DNA from: Turritopsis dohrnii
Lineage: Eukaryota; Cnidaria; Hydrozoa; Anthoathecata; Oceaniidae
Reading direction: 5' to 3'
Assembly: GCA_027922465.2 (NCBI GenBank)
Contig: BQMF02000137.1
Span: forward strand, 124,001 to 188,000
Length of the DNA stretch: 64,000 bases
The notes under the pieces were generated by a model that was not told where the DNA came from, did not search any database, and was given only the letters and a program-made list of their open reading frames with translations. Both the position numbers and the translations under genes were made by a program. Position 1 is the stretch's first letter. The number at the start of each line of letters is the position of its first letter. Shown here piece after piece: positions 16,869 to 30,200 of this stretch.

Positions 16869-17094
16869 GAAGGGGTTTGATTGATGGGGTCATCGGTTGC
16901 GCCAAAATCTGATGACGTCGTGGGGGTTTCGTGTGTGTGACTGCTGCTGACTGATAGATATAGGTGGTGCTGACTGATAGATATAGGTGGTGCTGACTGA
17001 TAGATATCGGCGGATTGTAGCGCAACGTGTGTGCGCGTGTGTGTGCGTGTGCGCGTGCGCGTTTTTGCGCTGGAATCCCCAATATACTATCTCT

Positions 17095-17488
17095 CTTCAT
17101 ATAAAACGTCTTAGGCCATTACTCAACAATGGGCTTAAAGCCTCAAGAGAACTTAAGTTATTTTAAACATATTATTTTAATATTTCATTACGACATTTTA
17201 CATTTCAATTTGATTTCTAATGGAATGAAGGGAGTGCTGAACAATAGAACTCTCCTTTTCTTTTGTCAGCATTCCTTTCATTTGCCCTAATTACCCATTT
17301 CTATTTCTGCTCTGTTTTATCTTTTAACTGTAACAATTTTTCTTGTTTTTTTAATATCCTGAATGATATGTTAGATTGAACACGAAATATAGATTTTTAA
17401 AAATTTTAATTTAGTCTTTTATTAATCTAAGAAATCCATCTTAGTTAAGAAGAATGACTACAATTTTCGGACTATCGTTTATCTTATA
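17095..17488. other. Right flank of the Polinton
   Basis: AT-rich DNA without a gene or recognisable repeat between the Polinton terminus and the DIRS-like fragment. Confidence 0.5.
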
Positions 17489-17489
17489 T

Positions 17490-18180
17490 ATCTAGAGCAT
17501 TTAGGCTTGTGATCAACCAAAAAAAGTCTATTTTCGACCCAACACAGGAAATAGAGTTCTTGGGATTGGTGGTGAACTCAAAGACTCTCACTCTATCACT
17601 TACTCCAGATCATAAAAGAATGCTCAGGGATGTACCAAAGCCCCTCTGTACCACTGCTAGACCTAATGCTGATAGGGAGACTGTGCTCAACGATACATGC
17701 AGTTCTTCCAGCGCAATTGTAGTATCGGTACTTGCAGGCAAATCAAGTACAGGCCTTGAGGAAAAACCCAGATTATCAACAGCAAATAACCCTAGATTGG
17801 AGAACCCGCAAGAAACTCCTATGGTGGGCAAAAAAAAGTTGTCAAATGGGAGAAAGATAATTCAAGAGAGATCCCAAATTTTGATTCAGACAGATGCCTC
17901 CAAGGAGGGGTGGGGAGCTTATGCTCAAGGAGCATAAGTGCCATGAACTACAAGGCAGATTGGGAATCCAGACACACAAGCACCAGCTCAGATTGGAAGT
18001 TGAAGTCAGTAGTATTCAAACAAATTTTCCACCAAAGGGGTTATCTAAGCATAGACCTCTTTGTCACAAGGATAAACCACCAAGTTTCAAGGTATTATTC
18101 CTGGAAGCCAGACCCCTACAGTCTAGCTGGTGAGATAAATGGAGAGTTGATCCAGTTCGATGCCCTGTCAAGGATATAGT
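17490..18180 (+). mobile_element. DIRS-like retrotransposon fragment (RT/RNase H), degenerate
   Basis: One frame gives INQKKSIFDPTQEIEFLGL (end of the reverse transcriptase), then after frame shifts IQTDASKEGWGAYAQGA (RNase H) and LFVTRINHQVSRYYSWKPDP, the latter characteristic of DIRS/Ngaro elements. At least two frameshifts break it. No tyrosine recombinase is visible. Confidence 0.7.
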
Positions 18181-20110
18181 TAATTATTTAGCTAGTTTGT
18201 TGAGTTAAGCACAGGTTTCGAACAATTTCCCGCAGTTTCCTGCGGATTTCCTTATTTATCTCACTTTTGTTTTTCGGTTTTTGTTTCGTTCCGCCGCCGC
18301 CTGCAGGTATCGCGAATATCCTGCAGATTTCTCTGTTTCCCTCGTTTTAGTTTTTTCTGTTTTATTTAGTTCCGCCGTGTCATTTTTTCATATGCATGAG
18401 TGATATAATCATCCCGTTTCCCACCTATTTCAAACATGTCATATATTTCCCTCCTGTAATCTAAAAAGCTACAAGACTGATCAACCCAGAAAGTGCAACA
18501 AAATATCCAGTAGCTCTATATCAAACTAAAAACCGACCGTTGACAATAATTATTTTCTTTACGGTCGTTACGTAAATACTACCAGTGTATGATTGCAGTG
18601 CTTGGAAAATTAAATTAACTATACATTCATAATCTATATCTTAAATGCCTCACGTCTTTATTTCATATCTTTCGGATTAGATCAAAGAAGATCTTGTCTA
18701 TTTCATTTACATAATTCAAATGGTTTAAAAAATCATATAGGTAAATCCACAATAATGCCGTATTTTTCGCAACAATGCACAATCGTTGCCACTGATCTGT
18801 TATTATATATAAGCGTATTTTTTATAAGCAACCACTTTTAGCCTCCTAGGAAAAGCCTCCTGAAATTCCATAGGAAAGTTGCTAAACGGTTGCTTACATT
18901 ACTTTTGAATAATGAAAATGTTTTGAAATAAAAATTTCAACAGGTTTGTACATATGTAAATAAAAACGTTCGAATTCATAAAATAGATCGAAAATTAAAA
19001 TAATCACTTATTAACTTGAGGGAAATCAATACTGAATATTTTTTTATTACATTATATACGTAGGTTTATGTATATACTGTGTAAACTTTAAAATATTATT
19101 GCTTTGATAAAAACTTGGGCCTCGAAAGGTTGCTTAAGTTTTTTAAAGATTTGCCTAGGGTTGCTTATAAAATGGTTCCTTATTGAAAAAAAATAATGAT
19201 GTCACTAAGTCAATAAAGCCCTTTCTGAAAATTTACAAGGAAGATGATAGAAGCTCGAGTTCTTCACATATCGAAAATCTGTAGCTGCTCTATTAGTAGA
19301 AGTTTCGAGTGATCTCTACACTTCCACACCTGATAATGATAAAACTCAGCCCACTCAGACATTTGTACCAGGAGATGAATTTGAACAAAAACATATGTAT
19401 GAGATAACTGACCTAATCCATAGGAAATGAAATGTTTTGGTGAATGGGGAAGAGAATAATATCTATTTCACTGACCGGCTAATAAGATTTTACAGTTCTT
19501 TCATGCGTTGTCATTGTTGGTCGTCAGTTGATTGATCAAGTTGTTTTCAAATGTTCTTATCTCTTTCAACGATCCAGATTCATAGGTACTGAAATTTCTT
19601 ACTTATTCTGTTCTTAAATATTTATGTGGATATTGAATACAGAAATATAAAAAAGATTTCAGATGAACCATCCCATTCTGATTTCAAAAACGTTATCGAA
19701 TTCAAATGTTTTTATGCTGTTGTGATTATGTTGAACGTTAAAAAAATGAAAGATAACCTATCAGAAGATTAATTTTTTTTCCTGTTCATAAAAAAGAGAA
19801 AGAGAAAATGAAGAAATACGCACATTGTGACTTTTCTATTCTTCGGGCTTTCATGGTAGGCGGTGCAAAATTAAAAGAAACTGGCTGCAATAGAAGCTAA
19901 CAGCTTTTGATGGAACATGACATTAGATTCTCTTCGTTTTCTTTTCTGTTTCCTTTGATTTTTAAGTGTACATGTGGTTTGTTTGAAAAGATTAGGACCT
20001 TCACCATGTTTTTCACGGTTGGAACTTCAGTTGATACAGTATCTAAAACCTTCCTGCGCCAACATTTACCGTTGGATTCAGCCAAAATTAAAAAACTTTT
20101 ACGAAATATG
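18181..20110. other. Gene-free interval with repeat remnants
   Basis: At 18215-18380 two related segments of about 90 bp (each CCTGC(A/G)GATTTC...GTTCCGCCG) form an imperfect tandem, possibly part of the DIRS end. At about 18815-19180, TATAAGCAACC and an inverted GGTTGCTTATA near each side of about 365 bp suggest a MITE. A weakly coding-like stretch lies at 19270-19470 with stops. No gene is supported. Confidence 0.4.
18815..19185. mobile_element. Possible MITE with TATAAGCAACC inverted ends
   Basis: TTTTTTATAAGCAACC near 18816 is mirrored by GGTTGCTTATAAAATGG near 19150. Two further GGTTGCTTA copies lie inside. No target-site duplication was resolved. Confidence 0.35.
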
Positions 20111-20114
20111 AATT

Positions 20115-21525
20115 CAAAAAAGAATTGACAAAATTCTACCAAAACTAGTAAAACTTGCAGCAGGAATTTTAGCACCACCACTGGAAACGGCAATCAAAAA
20201 TAGTATCAATCGAAATAAACTCCCAGCAAACGCTAGTTAGCGACAGTTATTCCATTGGAGAAAGGTGCGAGAAACAAAAACGATATTTCAAACTTTCGTC
20301 AAATAAGTGTTTTTAACAGATTTTCAAAAATATAAAGTGAATGTTTACAGATGCAAATAGGGCCTTTCTTGTCAAAATTTGTTGCTGCCTGTAGAAAATG
20401 CTATAGTACTCAGCATGTACTTGTCCGGCTTATTGAAGAATGGAAAGAAAAATAAGACAAAAATAACTTCGTTGGAGGAATTCTGATGGATCTCTCAAAA
20501 GCATTCGATTATGTCCCTCATGACCTACTTATTGCGAAGCTGGCAGCATATGGAATCGATAATAATATTTGCCTTCATCTATATTTAACAAACAGAAGGC
20601 AATGTGTAAAAGTCAACAGTAGGGTAGGGTTCCATATTGGGACCGATTTTGTTTAACATATTTATCAACGACTTATTTTTCTTTATAGAAAATGCTTTGA
20701 TTCATAATTTTGTTGATGATAATGCCTTGCTCTGCTAAATGTCTACCTAATCTTATTGATTCTCTAGAAAAAGCATCTAATAATGCAATCAACTAGTTTC
20801 ACAGGAACAAAATTATTGTTAACCCTAATAAATTTCAAGCCATCATCATTGGTATAAGGAAAAATGATTTAACTGATAAAACATTAAACATAGGAGGAAA
20901 ACAAATAAAAACAGTCTCCTCCCTTAAACTGCTAATTGTTCCAATAGACGATCAATTAAATTTTAACAGTCACATTAAAAACATCTACAAATCGGCATTA
21001 AATCAACTGAATACTCTCATGAGATTTAACATTGAAAAGAGGAAAGTTTTGATAAATAACTTTATTCTGTCTAATTTCATCTACTGCCATTTAGTACGGT
21101 GCCTCACCAATGCAAAATCATTACAACTGATAGAAAGCATTCACAAAAGAGCAATTAGATTCTTTTATAATGATAATGAAACTCCATATCCCCTTCTCCT
21201 CCAACAGTCTGGAAGACCAACAATGAAACTCGCAATAGAAAGAAATATTTTTATTGAAATTTCTAAAACAGTTTATGATTTTAATCCTGTTTTTATGAAA
21301 GGAACTTTCTAAATGAGAACTACATTTACAACAACTCGAGATCAAAAACGCAATCAAACGACTTTTGGAACAAGGAATCTATCCTATTGGGGCCCAAAGA
21401 TTTGGAACGAATTACATGATCACGTCAAATCCTCTCCGACTGTCTATGCTTTTAAAAGTATCATAAAAAGTGGAACAGTCATAACTGTGAGTGTAAAGAA
21501 TGCCAGTTGCAATTTCAAATCCTGA
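20115..21525 (+). mobile_element. Non-LTR retrotransposon reverse-transcriptase fragment
   Basis: In broken frames the order is that of a LINE RT: LPKLVKLAAGILAPPL (about 20137), IPLEKGARNKNDISNFR (about 20252), [19 protein letters not shown] (about 20487), [13 protein letters not shown] (about 20640), FVDDNALLC (the active-site FADD equivalent, about 20712) and the C-terminal region 21019-21525. Stops and frameshifts throughout show an inactive 3' fragment. Confidence 0.85.
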
Positions 21526-21736
21526 ACGTCTCTGTCGATACAAATATTTATACCGTAAAAAAGTAATTGTAAATATTTCAGTCGGGATAGATTAGCTATT
21601 TGTATGCATATTTATATAGTGTCTTCTTAGCTATGTAAAATTAATAATCCGAAAAACATTTCAATTTTAAAAATAATACTGAAAAACAAGAGGAAAATGA
21701 GCAAATTTTGTAAAAATTTTTAATGTCAAGGGCTTT
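21526..21736. other. AT-rich interval
   Basis: Nothing recognisable between the LINE fragment and the fold-back element. Confidence 0.4.
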
Positions 21737-22450
21737 GTTACAGTGCTACACCAACTAATGTAGTAACTCTGACAAATGTAGTAAATTTTCAACGACAAAT
21801 GTAGTAACCCTAAATGTAGAAAAATCAACGACAAATGTAGCAAACGCCTTTGAGCCATAATTATGCTAAACGCATAAAGGTCTTCACCAAGTAACTTTTC
21901 CAGGGCTATCAGGTATCGATATAATAAAACTCAAAATCGTGCATGCGCAGTACTATATGCAAGCTGAATTTTCCATACTTAGGTGAAACGGTAGTCAAAA
22001 ATTTATATAATAAAACATGTGTATAAGGAAGCATATGGACTTTTCTTGGAAAAGCAATGTATGGCGACAATAGCATACATATAACTAAGAGATGAAAAAA
22101 AAATTTTTTTTTCATTGTGCATGTACGAATTTGGATTCTATTATATGGCCAGTCGACAGCCCTTACAAGCTACTTGATAAAGACGTTTGTGTTTTTCCTA
22201 ATTATGGCTTATTCACTTCATAGTAAGCTGTTCTTTTTACTACACATGCGCGATTTTGGGTTTTATCAGAAGTTTTATCATTTACTTTATAGCCTTTGAA
22301 AAATTACCTGGTGAAGATCTTCATGTGTTTGGCCTAATTATGGCTCATTCCAACATTCAAGGAGTTTACTACATTTGTTGTATGTTTACTACATTTAGCG
22401 AAATTACTACATATGTCGTTGATTTTTACTACCTTTGTCGTTGTCACAAC
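21737..22450. mobile_element. Fold-back type non-autonomous DNA transposon
   Basis: The outer arms (about 21737-21880 and 22320-22450) are inverted copies. Each contains several direct repeats of ACAAATGTAGTAA-type units and then AGCCATAATTA...GGTCTTCACC on the left, mirrored as GGTGAAGATCTTC...TAATTATGGCT on the right. Ends are GTTACAG on the left and GTCACAAC on the right. Inner sequence such as the AATTATGGC stretches also recurs in inverted fashion. There is no transposase gene. Confidence 0.7.
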
Positions 22451-24237
22451 AGATACTTCAAATCGACTAATCTAACAACTGACTTTGCTAAAAACTTTAA
22501 CTTTAACCTTACGTTATTTAACGTGTTATCTCTTATTTCTTGTTAAACAACATTTTAAGATGTCATGATTGCAGTGATTTTTAAAGGAAATGTTTGATAA
22601 GATCGGAAGAATTAATAGAATTGGCCGGTATGCCTTATACCATATTGCATTTAACGCAAATGGTAGATCTGATCTGACCACATGTTTAAAACGTAAGACG
22701 TATTAGTGAATTGTAATTTAATTTAGCGATAAGTAACTGGTGACGTCAATCTCAGCATGACCATAGTATGTGGAGACTATTTAGAAGTATTGTCTTTAAC
22801 AGGATAACGTATTAGCCAGGTATATTAGATTTGCGATACTTCGGTGATCTTTTATCAACTTTTTATAGCAATTATATTTTTAAGCTGTGTGCGAAGCATA
22901 GTGATTTCCGCAAGGAATTTGTCTGAATTCTATCAATTTTTAATTATCTTTTAAATGTCTATAAACATTAACAAAGTAACAAGATAGCAGAAACCAGATT
23001 TACAATAATAAAAAGCATTAATAACATTCACATAATGACGAAAGATCTGCTTACGTAGTGTTTACTATTGATTGGTTTGTGGTCCTTGAAAAAGATTGCC
23101 ACAGATAATTGGGATATTTTCGTAACTTTCTTTCCACATTTTTAAGATTCAGTGATAATTTACGAATGCTGAATTATTAAAAAGAAATCTAATACCATTT
23201 CTTTAGAACTTTACCCTAAAATAATTATTTTAGAAAATCAATGTTCTCATCACAATGCTCTGAAAAGACTTGTCGAAGGAGAATCTTTTCTAAGTTTTTT
23301 TCGCTAAATGATAACTGATTAGGCACTACAACAATCCTTGTGCCTATAAAAATATTTCATTATAATTTAAAACGGTGTATAACAAAATTGCTGGATAATT
23401 TTATTATTTATACATTGTGTTATCTCAGATGATACATTGTTAGAGTTTTTCTAATGCTTCTCATAAAGTATTTTTTCTTCTGCGGTTCAAAGCCTGTTGA
23501 GCTGTTTACGCAATTCCAATTAAATTCTCAACTAGAATAATCCAGGAATCGTTCTTGAAAACATGGCAATGTTAAACATAAAATTCCGGATTTGAAATTG
23601 ACCGTTTAATACCACTTTGTACGGAGGACCCTTCATTCTAACAAGCCATCAGAATCCAAATTAAGTGCTGAGAACTACTTGGAAGTGTAATTTTCAAACG
23701 CGAAAAGTCTTTCATCTTTGCTTTGAATTATTTATTTCGTTGTCTGAAAATGTCTGTAGTTTTTTACCACTACAAGAACAAGGGCTTTATAAATAGTATC
23801 CACAAGGAAATGTATTATTTACGTTTTATCTCAAACCTATATCTATTAGCAATAAAGTTCTTGTAAATCTTAACGCATGATTAGAAATTTTGAAAACCAT
23901 AAACTTAAGGTAGAAGAACACTTTCTAATCTTTGTATGCATATATTTATCTGTTTTTCTTTTGCAAAACACAGAAACGTGATCGATATTTGATTACCGTT
24001 TTCTGGTACTGCAAAAATTTATTGGGTTTTTGTTATTGTTTATCATAACTGTTGCCGCCGTTTGTTCTAATCTTCTATTCTAATTTTCTAACACATTAAA
24101 AACAGTTGTGGATGTCACCAAAGAAGAACAAATTGCTAATTTCCACGCAAATCCTCTTAATCCATGTATTTCTACTTTACATCTTTTTGAGTATTATTAC
24201 TGTTGAACACTGTATGTTATCAACATTTTTCTTACAG
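22451..24237. other. Gene-free interval upstream of the EF-hand gene
   Basis: AT-rich, with no clear gene or repeat. An exon-like reading just after an AG at about 24104-24165 (VDVTKEEQIANFHANPLNP) may be an upstream exon, but its donor phase does not match the next exon, so it is left out. Upstream 5' exons and the promoter are not resolved. Confidence 0.4.
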
Positions 24238-24250
24238 CAACAGAGCTAAA

Positions 24251-27200
24251 ATGGAAATAAGAAATCACGTTGATATTGAATCTGAAATCAAGATGAAACA
24301 ACCTGGTCGACTGCAACATAAACGATTTTCACTTCCAAATTTAAGTACTGGTATAGATTACTTTTTACGTAACACAAAACATTAGAACTCGTTATTTCTG
24401 ACAGGGGTACTCATCAATACTCATGTTATGTTTTCAAAGCACTTTGTTTTGTCAACGACCTTTCGTCACGTGTTCTGTTTTTATTTAACATGATTTTAGT
24501 TGTTGAAAACCAAATGCTATCACGTTACCTTGCACAGTAGCTTTGATGTATGTTGTTACTATAACATTGATTCAATGTTATCCGATCATTTCAGCTTCAG
24601 GACAAAGTGTCATATCTGTTGACGTCTTTGATGATCAATCAATGAAAGATATTGACTTGCTGTACAGACGTTTGTTTTTGGAAAGATTCTGCGTAAGATT
24701 CTGCGTCTAACGGAATTACTCTTGTGCGCCACTACTGAAAGAATTTATGGTGATTCCTTGTAAAGCGCTCTTCAAAATAACACGAGTGTATTAAAGCTAT
24801 CTTTCTAAATTTCGATTTAAACTTCTCTCTTGTTAAACTTTAAACTTGAATAGCTTGTATCACTGTTTAGAATGATTTCACCCCTTAATTCTTTTAGAGT
24901 GAACCTAGATTTAAACACAAATATATCACGTTTGTACATACTCCTCCGATCCAAATAAAAGAGTTTTTACAAAGTAAAGACCGAATTAACAAAGAGGTAT
25001 GTTTCCTTCTCATTCTTCTTTAATTTCTCTGTTTTTAAATATAAATCATTGGAGCGGATATTACAGTGGCGCATAGCTTCCTTTTCGGTGATTTTCCAAT
25101 ACGTGCAAAGGCAACTCAATGTCAAGAACATGTGAAAGATTCTACGGAACCAAAAATAGTCTTTGTACTCGTTTTTTTTTTTCATTCATCAATTTACTTT
25201 TAGGAACAAGGACCTTGCAAAAAATGTTTAGACAGACTGGACAGGGAGAATTTGGTAAAAATCCATTATCACGCTGTTTTTACATTGATTTCAAAGTTAG
25301 AGTGATTGCATTCCAGATATGTAATGTTTTTATAAAATGTTTAGTGAATATGAGGAATAAATTTGCAGGATGCCTTATTATCAAGTTGGATAAAATGATT
25401 CTGTTGTGGCTTTTCCACAAGAGAATATGATAGATGCAGCTATAGTGCGCTATACATATTGACGAAAAAACAATACCTTTTATGTTTAGATTCAAGAAGT
25501 TCGCAATTGCTTTGCTGACGAACACAAAATTAGCTTACCGAAAATTTCGTGTGTTTGGTGCATCGATGAACCTTCCGTACATTCTATTCTTTTGGAGGGA
25601 AAACAAAACCCTACCATACTGCGGTCAATCAACAATGACACAGATAAGACACCACTTAAATCTAAAAGATTTGCATGTAGGTCCAATAGTGTTCCATACA
25701 TCAAGGAAGATTTGAAACTAAAAGGAAAAAAGTACATTTTTCAAAGTGCTCCTTCAGATTATGCCGAATCACAATCTTCAAAACGGAAATACTTCGGTAG
25801 AAGTAACGCTAAGACTGGTGAATCATTCAAATTTAGTTGTACACGAGACCACAATTTGATTTCAAAGAATAATCACTGTCAGCACCCTACCAACGCTCTC
25901 AGTTTCACAAAAGTGTTTCCCTTCATTGAAAACCAAGAAAGTCATAAGTCATTAGTTACTAGGAAAGCAGTGAAAACAATACCAGTGGTTCCACCACCAC
26001 CAAACAGCCCACTTCTGCGTCACCGTCAACCTAAATCAACGCATACTGTTACTCAAAAAGCAACTTTAACTGTAAAACAAATTAATGCAGAAGTGAACGA
26101 ACAGAAGTTTCATGAAGAGCGACGAGAACACGACATTTTGTTTAAAAAGACGGAAAACAGGCGCACGAAAGAGCTTCTTATCTTATTGCGTAAGATATTA
26201 AACATGACCGATACAGGTGGTTCGAATATTGATACGTTTAGGAATTTTGTGAACACACTGTCTCCAATCGACCAACTCCTCAACATCAGTACCAATGAAA
26301 AGTCACCCTTTTTATTGGATGCTGATAATGCACGTCTGACTGCTGAATCAGAGATGAGACGGTTACTTACAGAACTATTGTCAGAAGGTGTCACAAACGA
26401 AAACATATTGCAAAGATTTCTTGAAAAGTTAAAGTTAGAAAACGCGTCAATCAAATCTGTTTTTGACGCAGTAGAACAAGGAGGAAGAAGCATTTCCTTA
26501 GAGAAACTGGATTTCAAAGGAAGTCATGTGAAATTGCTTCAATCCACATTGAAGAATAAAATCAGAATACCTCAGATGGACACTGAATGGAAGACTATTG
26601 CTCATACGGATTGGGTAAAAAGGAATGACCATGTCACTGTGGAAAACATCGAAAACTATGAAACAGAAAGAGGAAACTTGTCACTAGATAGAACGCTAAA
26701 TGCAAACATCAATATTGACTTTGACATTCCAGACAATCAATATCTTATTGAAAAAGCTAAGAAAATAGGAGTTCTTGGGAAGTTCACTGTTAAACCTCTT
26801 AAAATTGAAAATATCGAGGAAGATGTAGAACTCCCCAGCAAACCTCCAAGAAACATGTCTTTGACGTCAGACGACTCTATTAGTAGCTTACAAACGTATG
26901 GAGACTATTTAAGCGAGGTGTCTGAAATACGAAGTTTCTACAAAGGTAAAAACCAATTTGCAATTAGTAATACTAGCTTTTCATATGCGCACAGAGATAC
27001 AAGCTGGTTAAGGTCTTCTGTGTACTATTCCTTGCTGGAACATATTTCAAAGTTTTGATTGGCATTCACAGTTCAATTGAGAGAGCATAAGGGGAATGCA
27101 AATTGCAAATTCTTATCTCTGTTTTAGACGCAGAAACAATCGAAATGAAGAATCCATCAGAAAGTTGCGACAATAGTGCAAAAGATGTAGAGGACATTTT

Positions 27201-30200
27201 AAGTGAAGTGTTATTTCCATGCACCAGCCAAACACCGCAATCGATGCATACAAGCACGGTACAGTACAATACGTTATATATGCATTATTATACATAACGG
27301 TAGCTACGTCATTGAACATGGAAGTATAAAGCAGAAAGGGAACGAACTCAAGTTATTTTATAACATTGAAGGTGATGTTCTAATGTCGAAAAGCTTAAAC
27401 TCAAAAATAATTTTGTCTTTGAATCTTCTTTGAATTTTGGGTTGAATTTAAGTCTGTTCTTATTTCCATCTTGGCGATTATAATTAATTTACAACGCAGC
27501 GTTGCAGCCATTCGGTACTAACTCAATATGCGCATGCAAGTTTTGTGGTCATAGGGATTTGAAAATCGGGTCATTATGCAATCGTGTCGTTGTTTCCTCA
27601 AGACCTGGAAATATACAGCAAGGTTACCCGGCATTATTTCAGCTGATATTTGGTTTTGGATCGTCGTTAATTTTTAAGAAAGTTTTCGTATTCACCGACG
27701 ACTACCAAAAATATAAAAGTCATTTTCTGAATGATAAGAGAAGTCTTTCTTTTTGTTTTATACCTCCATGGAAAAAGATGGGTTATAGCTAATGATGAGA
27801 ATAGATCTTTCTCGAAACTGTTTAAACGCTGTATTGTGGCCGAGTTATCATCTTACTTAGCGTAATTTTTAACATTCAAGCTGCGTTTAACTATTAAAAT
27901 GGAAATCGTGAATATTAGAGACTATTATAAATAATAAAATAATGAAATCAGTGGAACAATGAATCGCATAAAAACTAGGCAGAAATACACAGTTTAAACA
28001 GATTTGGCAAAAATCTATTCGAAATGGAGATAAAATCAATGTTTCAGCTGTTTGTACACATCTAGCGTTTCTGTTAAGCCTGGACAAGAGCTGGAGATTA
28101 AGATGATTACTACGATTATTTATTCAGTGTGATCGTCAAAATCGTCGTAAACGCCTAGTAATTACGACGATGAAATATCAAAATTACTGACTGGATTACT
28201 AGTTACTAATGCAATGCTTGAGAGTGTTCACACCTTGCGATTGGCGATTGCAACGATTAATTTGTTTTAATCGTCGTAATGGTCAGGTCTGAACCAGCCT
28301 TTAGAATAGCTTGACAAAGAGAAACAAACTCAACCTAGTTTGAAAATACCAACCGTTGAGATTTATAAATAAATACCTTATCATTTCTGATTGCATACAC
28401 ATTCCCATGGTATCAAAGTCATAATGTTTTTTGCAGCCTCATGGATCTGAAGAAGAAGAGGAAGAAGAAGTAGAGCCTGAAATTGTCTTCACCGTTTTTG
28501 AAAAATAGTAAGTGTGATAGAATTCATACTGGCCAGATATTCTCGAAATTTTCCAGATATGAATCAGCGTAGTTGTTACAAGTGTAAACTCAATTGCATT
28601 TAGTCAAAGAATGACAAAAATGATGGTTACTACTGTTGAATTAGAGTTTGAAGACGAATTCCATGTAGCTGAAACAATCCTATCGTACACAGCTGTACAA
28701 AAGGTCAGATCAATCTATTTATCCTAAATTTCTTAATGGAACGTTTTTACTCGAGTTCAACGTCAACCTGGAAATTAGTTATCGGGCCATTTAGAACCGT
28801 GTTTTAAGTTATCATCCGGGCATTTGAGATGTATATTGATAATTTCAGAGCACTTTTTGGTGATAGCTTCCCTTTAATTATCTGAGGAATAGAGCATTAT
28901 TCAACGGTAAGACAAAATGTATTGGTATGAGATAAGCAATCCCACTGGGCACAATTCGATGAAAAATCACTGCGAAGGAGTGCATTTCTGTAGAAATACA
29001 TACACATTTCCGATAAAAATGTCCTTAATCGCAGTGGCTTTTTGAAAATTTTGCCTACTGGAAAACTTGACAAAGGGATGCAAATTATGAAGTAACGTGG
29101 CAACATCTAACATTAGGGAAATTTGTTTCACAAAGTTCTTTCACAAGGCAATGGATATGCAACGATGTAGTTTATGAAAACTTCATTGCTCTGTGTGAAA
29201 GTTATAATGAAATAAAATTGGAATTTTGCATTATTCAACACGTCTACTTGTGACATTTCAGGAGTATTATTCTTGCTGTTTTAGAAAGCATGCATTTGTA
29301 GTAGTTATTTTGAAACGCTGATACTCCAACAAAGTGAACCAAAGCAAACTTCGCAAAGAGATTATATTGCAGATATCATCAACAAAAAGAGACTGAAAAA
29401 GAGGATAGATATCAATGAAATGAAGAGGAAAGCAGAAGAAGTGAGATTAAAACAGATCAAAGAAAGCAAAGAAAAGATAACTGAAGGAAAGAGCAAAACT
29501 GCAGAGAGAACGGAGCAATTGAAAGAAAAACAACAAAGTCGTCAAGTTAGGAAAACTGTTCATAGCGATAGTATTTGGAACCTACCAGTAAACGAAACGA
29601 ATGAGAAGGAGTATTGGAAACGTACGTTCTTACCACTGCCCATACCTTATTGATTTTCTTGCAACACTTGTTCTTTTATTGATATATAGCCTTTAAGTTC
29701 TTGAACCAGATCTTGTTTTTAGCAGTAATTCTTTATTTTGTTGTCGTTTGCCATTTAAGTGACGGGTTCGGCGCGAGTGGAGGCCCTGTTCAAGCAAAAA
29801 CCCAAAGAGTACGAAGCTAAAGTTGAAAGTATGCTGAGGTAGCCGCTTTCATTATCCAAATAACGTCGTCGTTTCTTTTTTCTTTTAGTCTGCTCAACGA
29901 ATCTTTGTTTTTATTCCTTTAATAAATCGTAAAGTGCTGTAAAATAAAACTCGAAAATGTTCAGTAAAACAGGCTTTTCTTATCAAAACCGATATGTATT
30001 TTTCTAGCATTCACTTTAGTGCATCGAGGACTAAAGAAACCCAAAGCAAGATATTATAACATTTAGTTGTATCTTGTAGTAAAATTCAAGCTGCATTTTA
30101 GTTTGTACAGGCCTTGGGTGGGAAAGTTAATATTGAGCGAAACATAATGTGCTTGGATTAAAAATTTAAATATTTATAAGAATAGCACGACTCGAACTTT

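Larger units (their letters stand above)
187..17094. mobile_element. Polinton/Maverick (adintovirus-like) element, ~16.9 kb
   Basis: The element is bounded by inverted termini AGAGATAGT (187-195) and ACTATCTCT (17086-17094). It carries the diagnostic Polinton set: protein-primed PolB, rve integrase, double-jelly-roll capsid, probable minor capsid and a packaging ATPase. Genes are tightly packed, often separated by fewer than 20 bases, and have no introns, unlike the host genes downstream. G+C is visibly higher than in the rest of the window. Most genes are intact, but the integrase, an accessory protein and the BRO gene carry frameshifts. No adenain-type cysteine protease is recognisable. The family assignment is solid. 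That this copy is now immobile is inferred from the frameshifts and the missing target-site duplication. Confidence 0.95.
16597..17094 (-). repeat. Right terminal inverted repeat
   Basis: This is the inverted counterpart of 187-756. It starts inside the first codons of the right-end gene, followed by the same promoter, a perfect 24-bp AP-1-like palindrome, degenerate copies of the CRE-like array, the CGCATGCGCA site and a GT/CG-rich tract (about 17022-17062), and ends ACTATCTCT. Unlike the left repeat it also holds three copies of a 23-bp unit (TGCTGACTGATAGATATAGG plus GTG; about 16946-17010). Confidence 0.9.

Noticed and set aside
24104..24165. Extra 5' exon of the EF-hand gene
   Set aside because: Reading is protein-like but the phase of the possible donor does not match the next exon.
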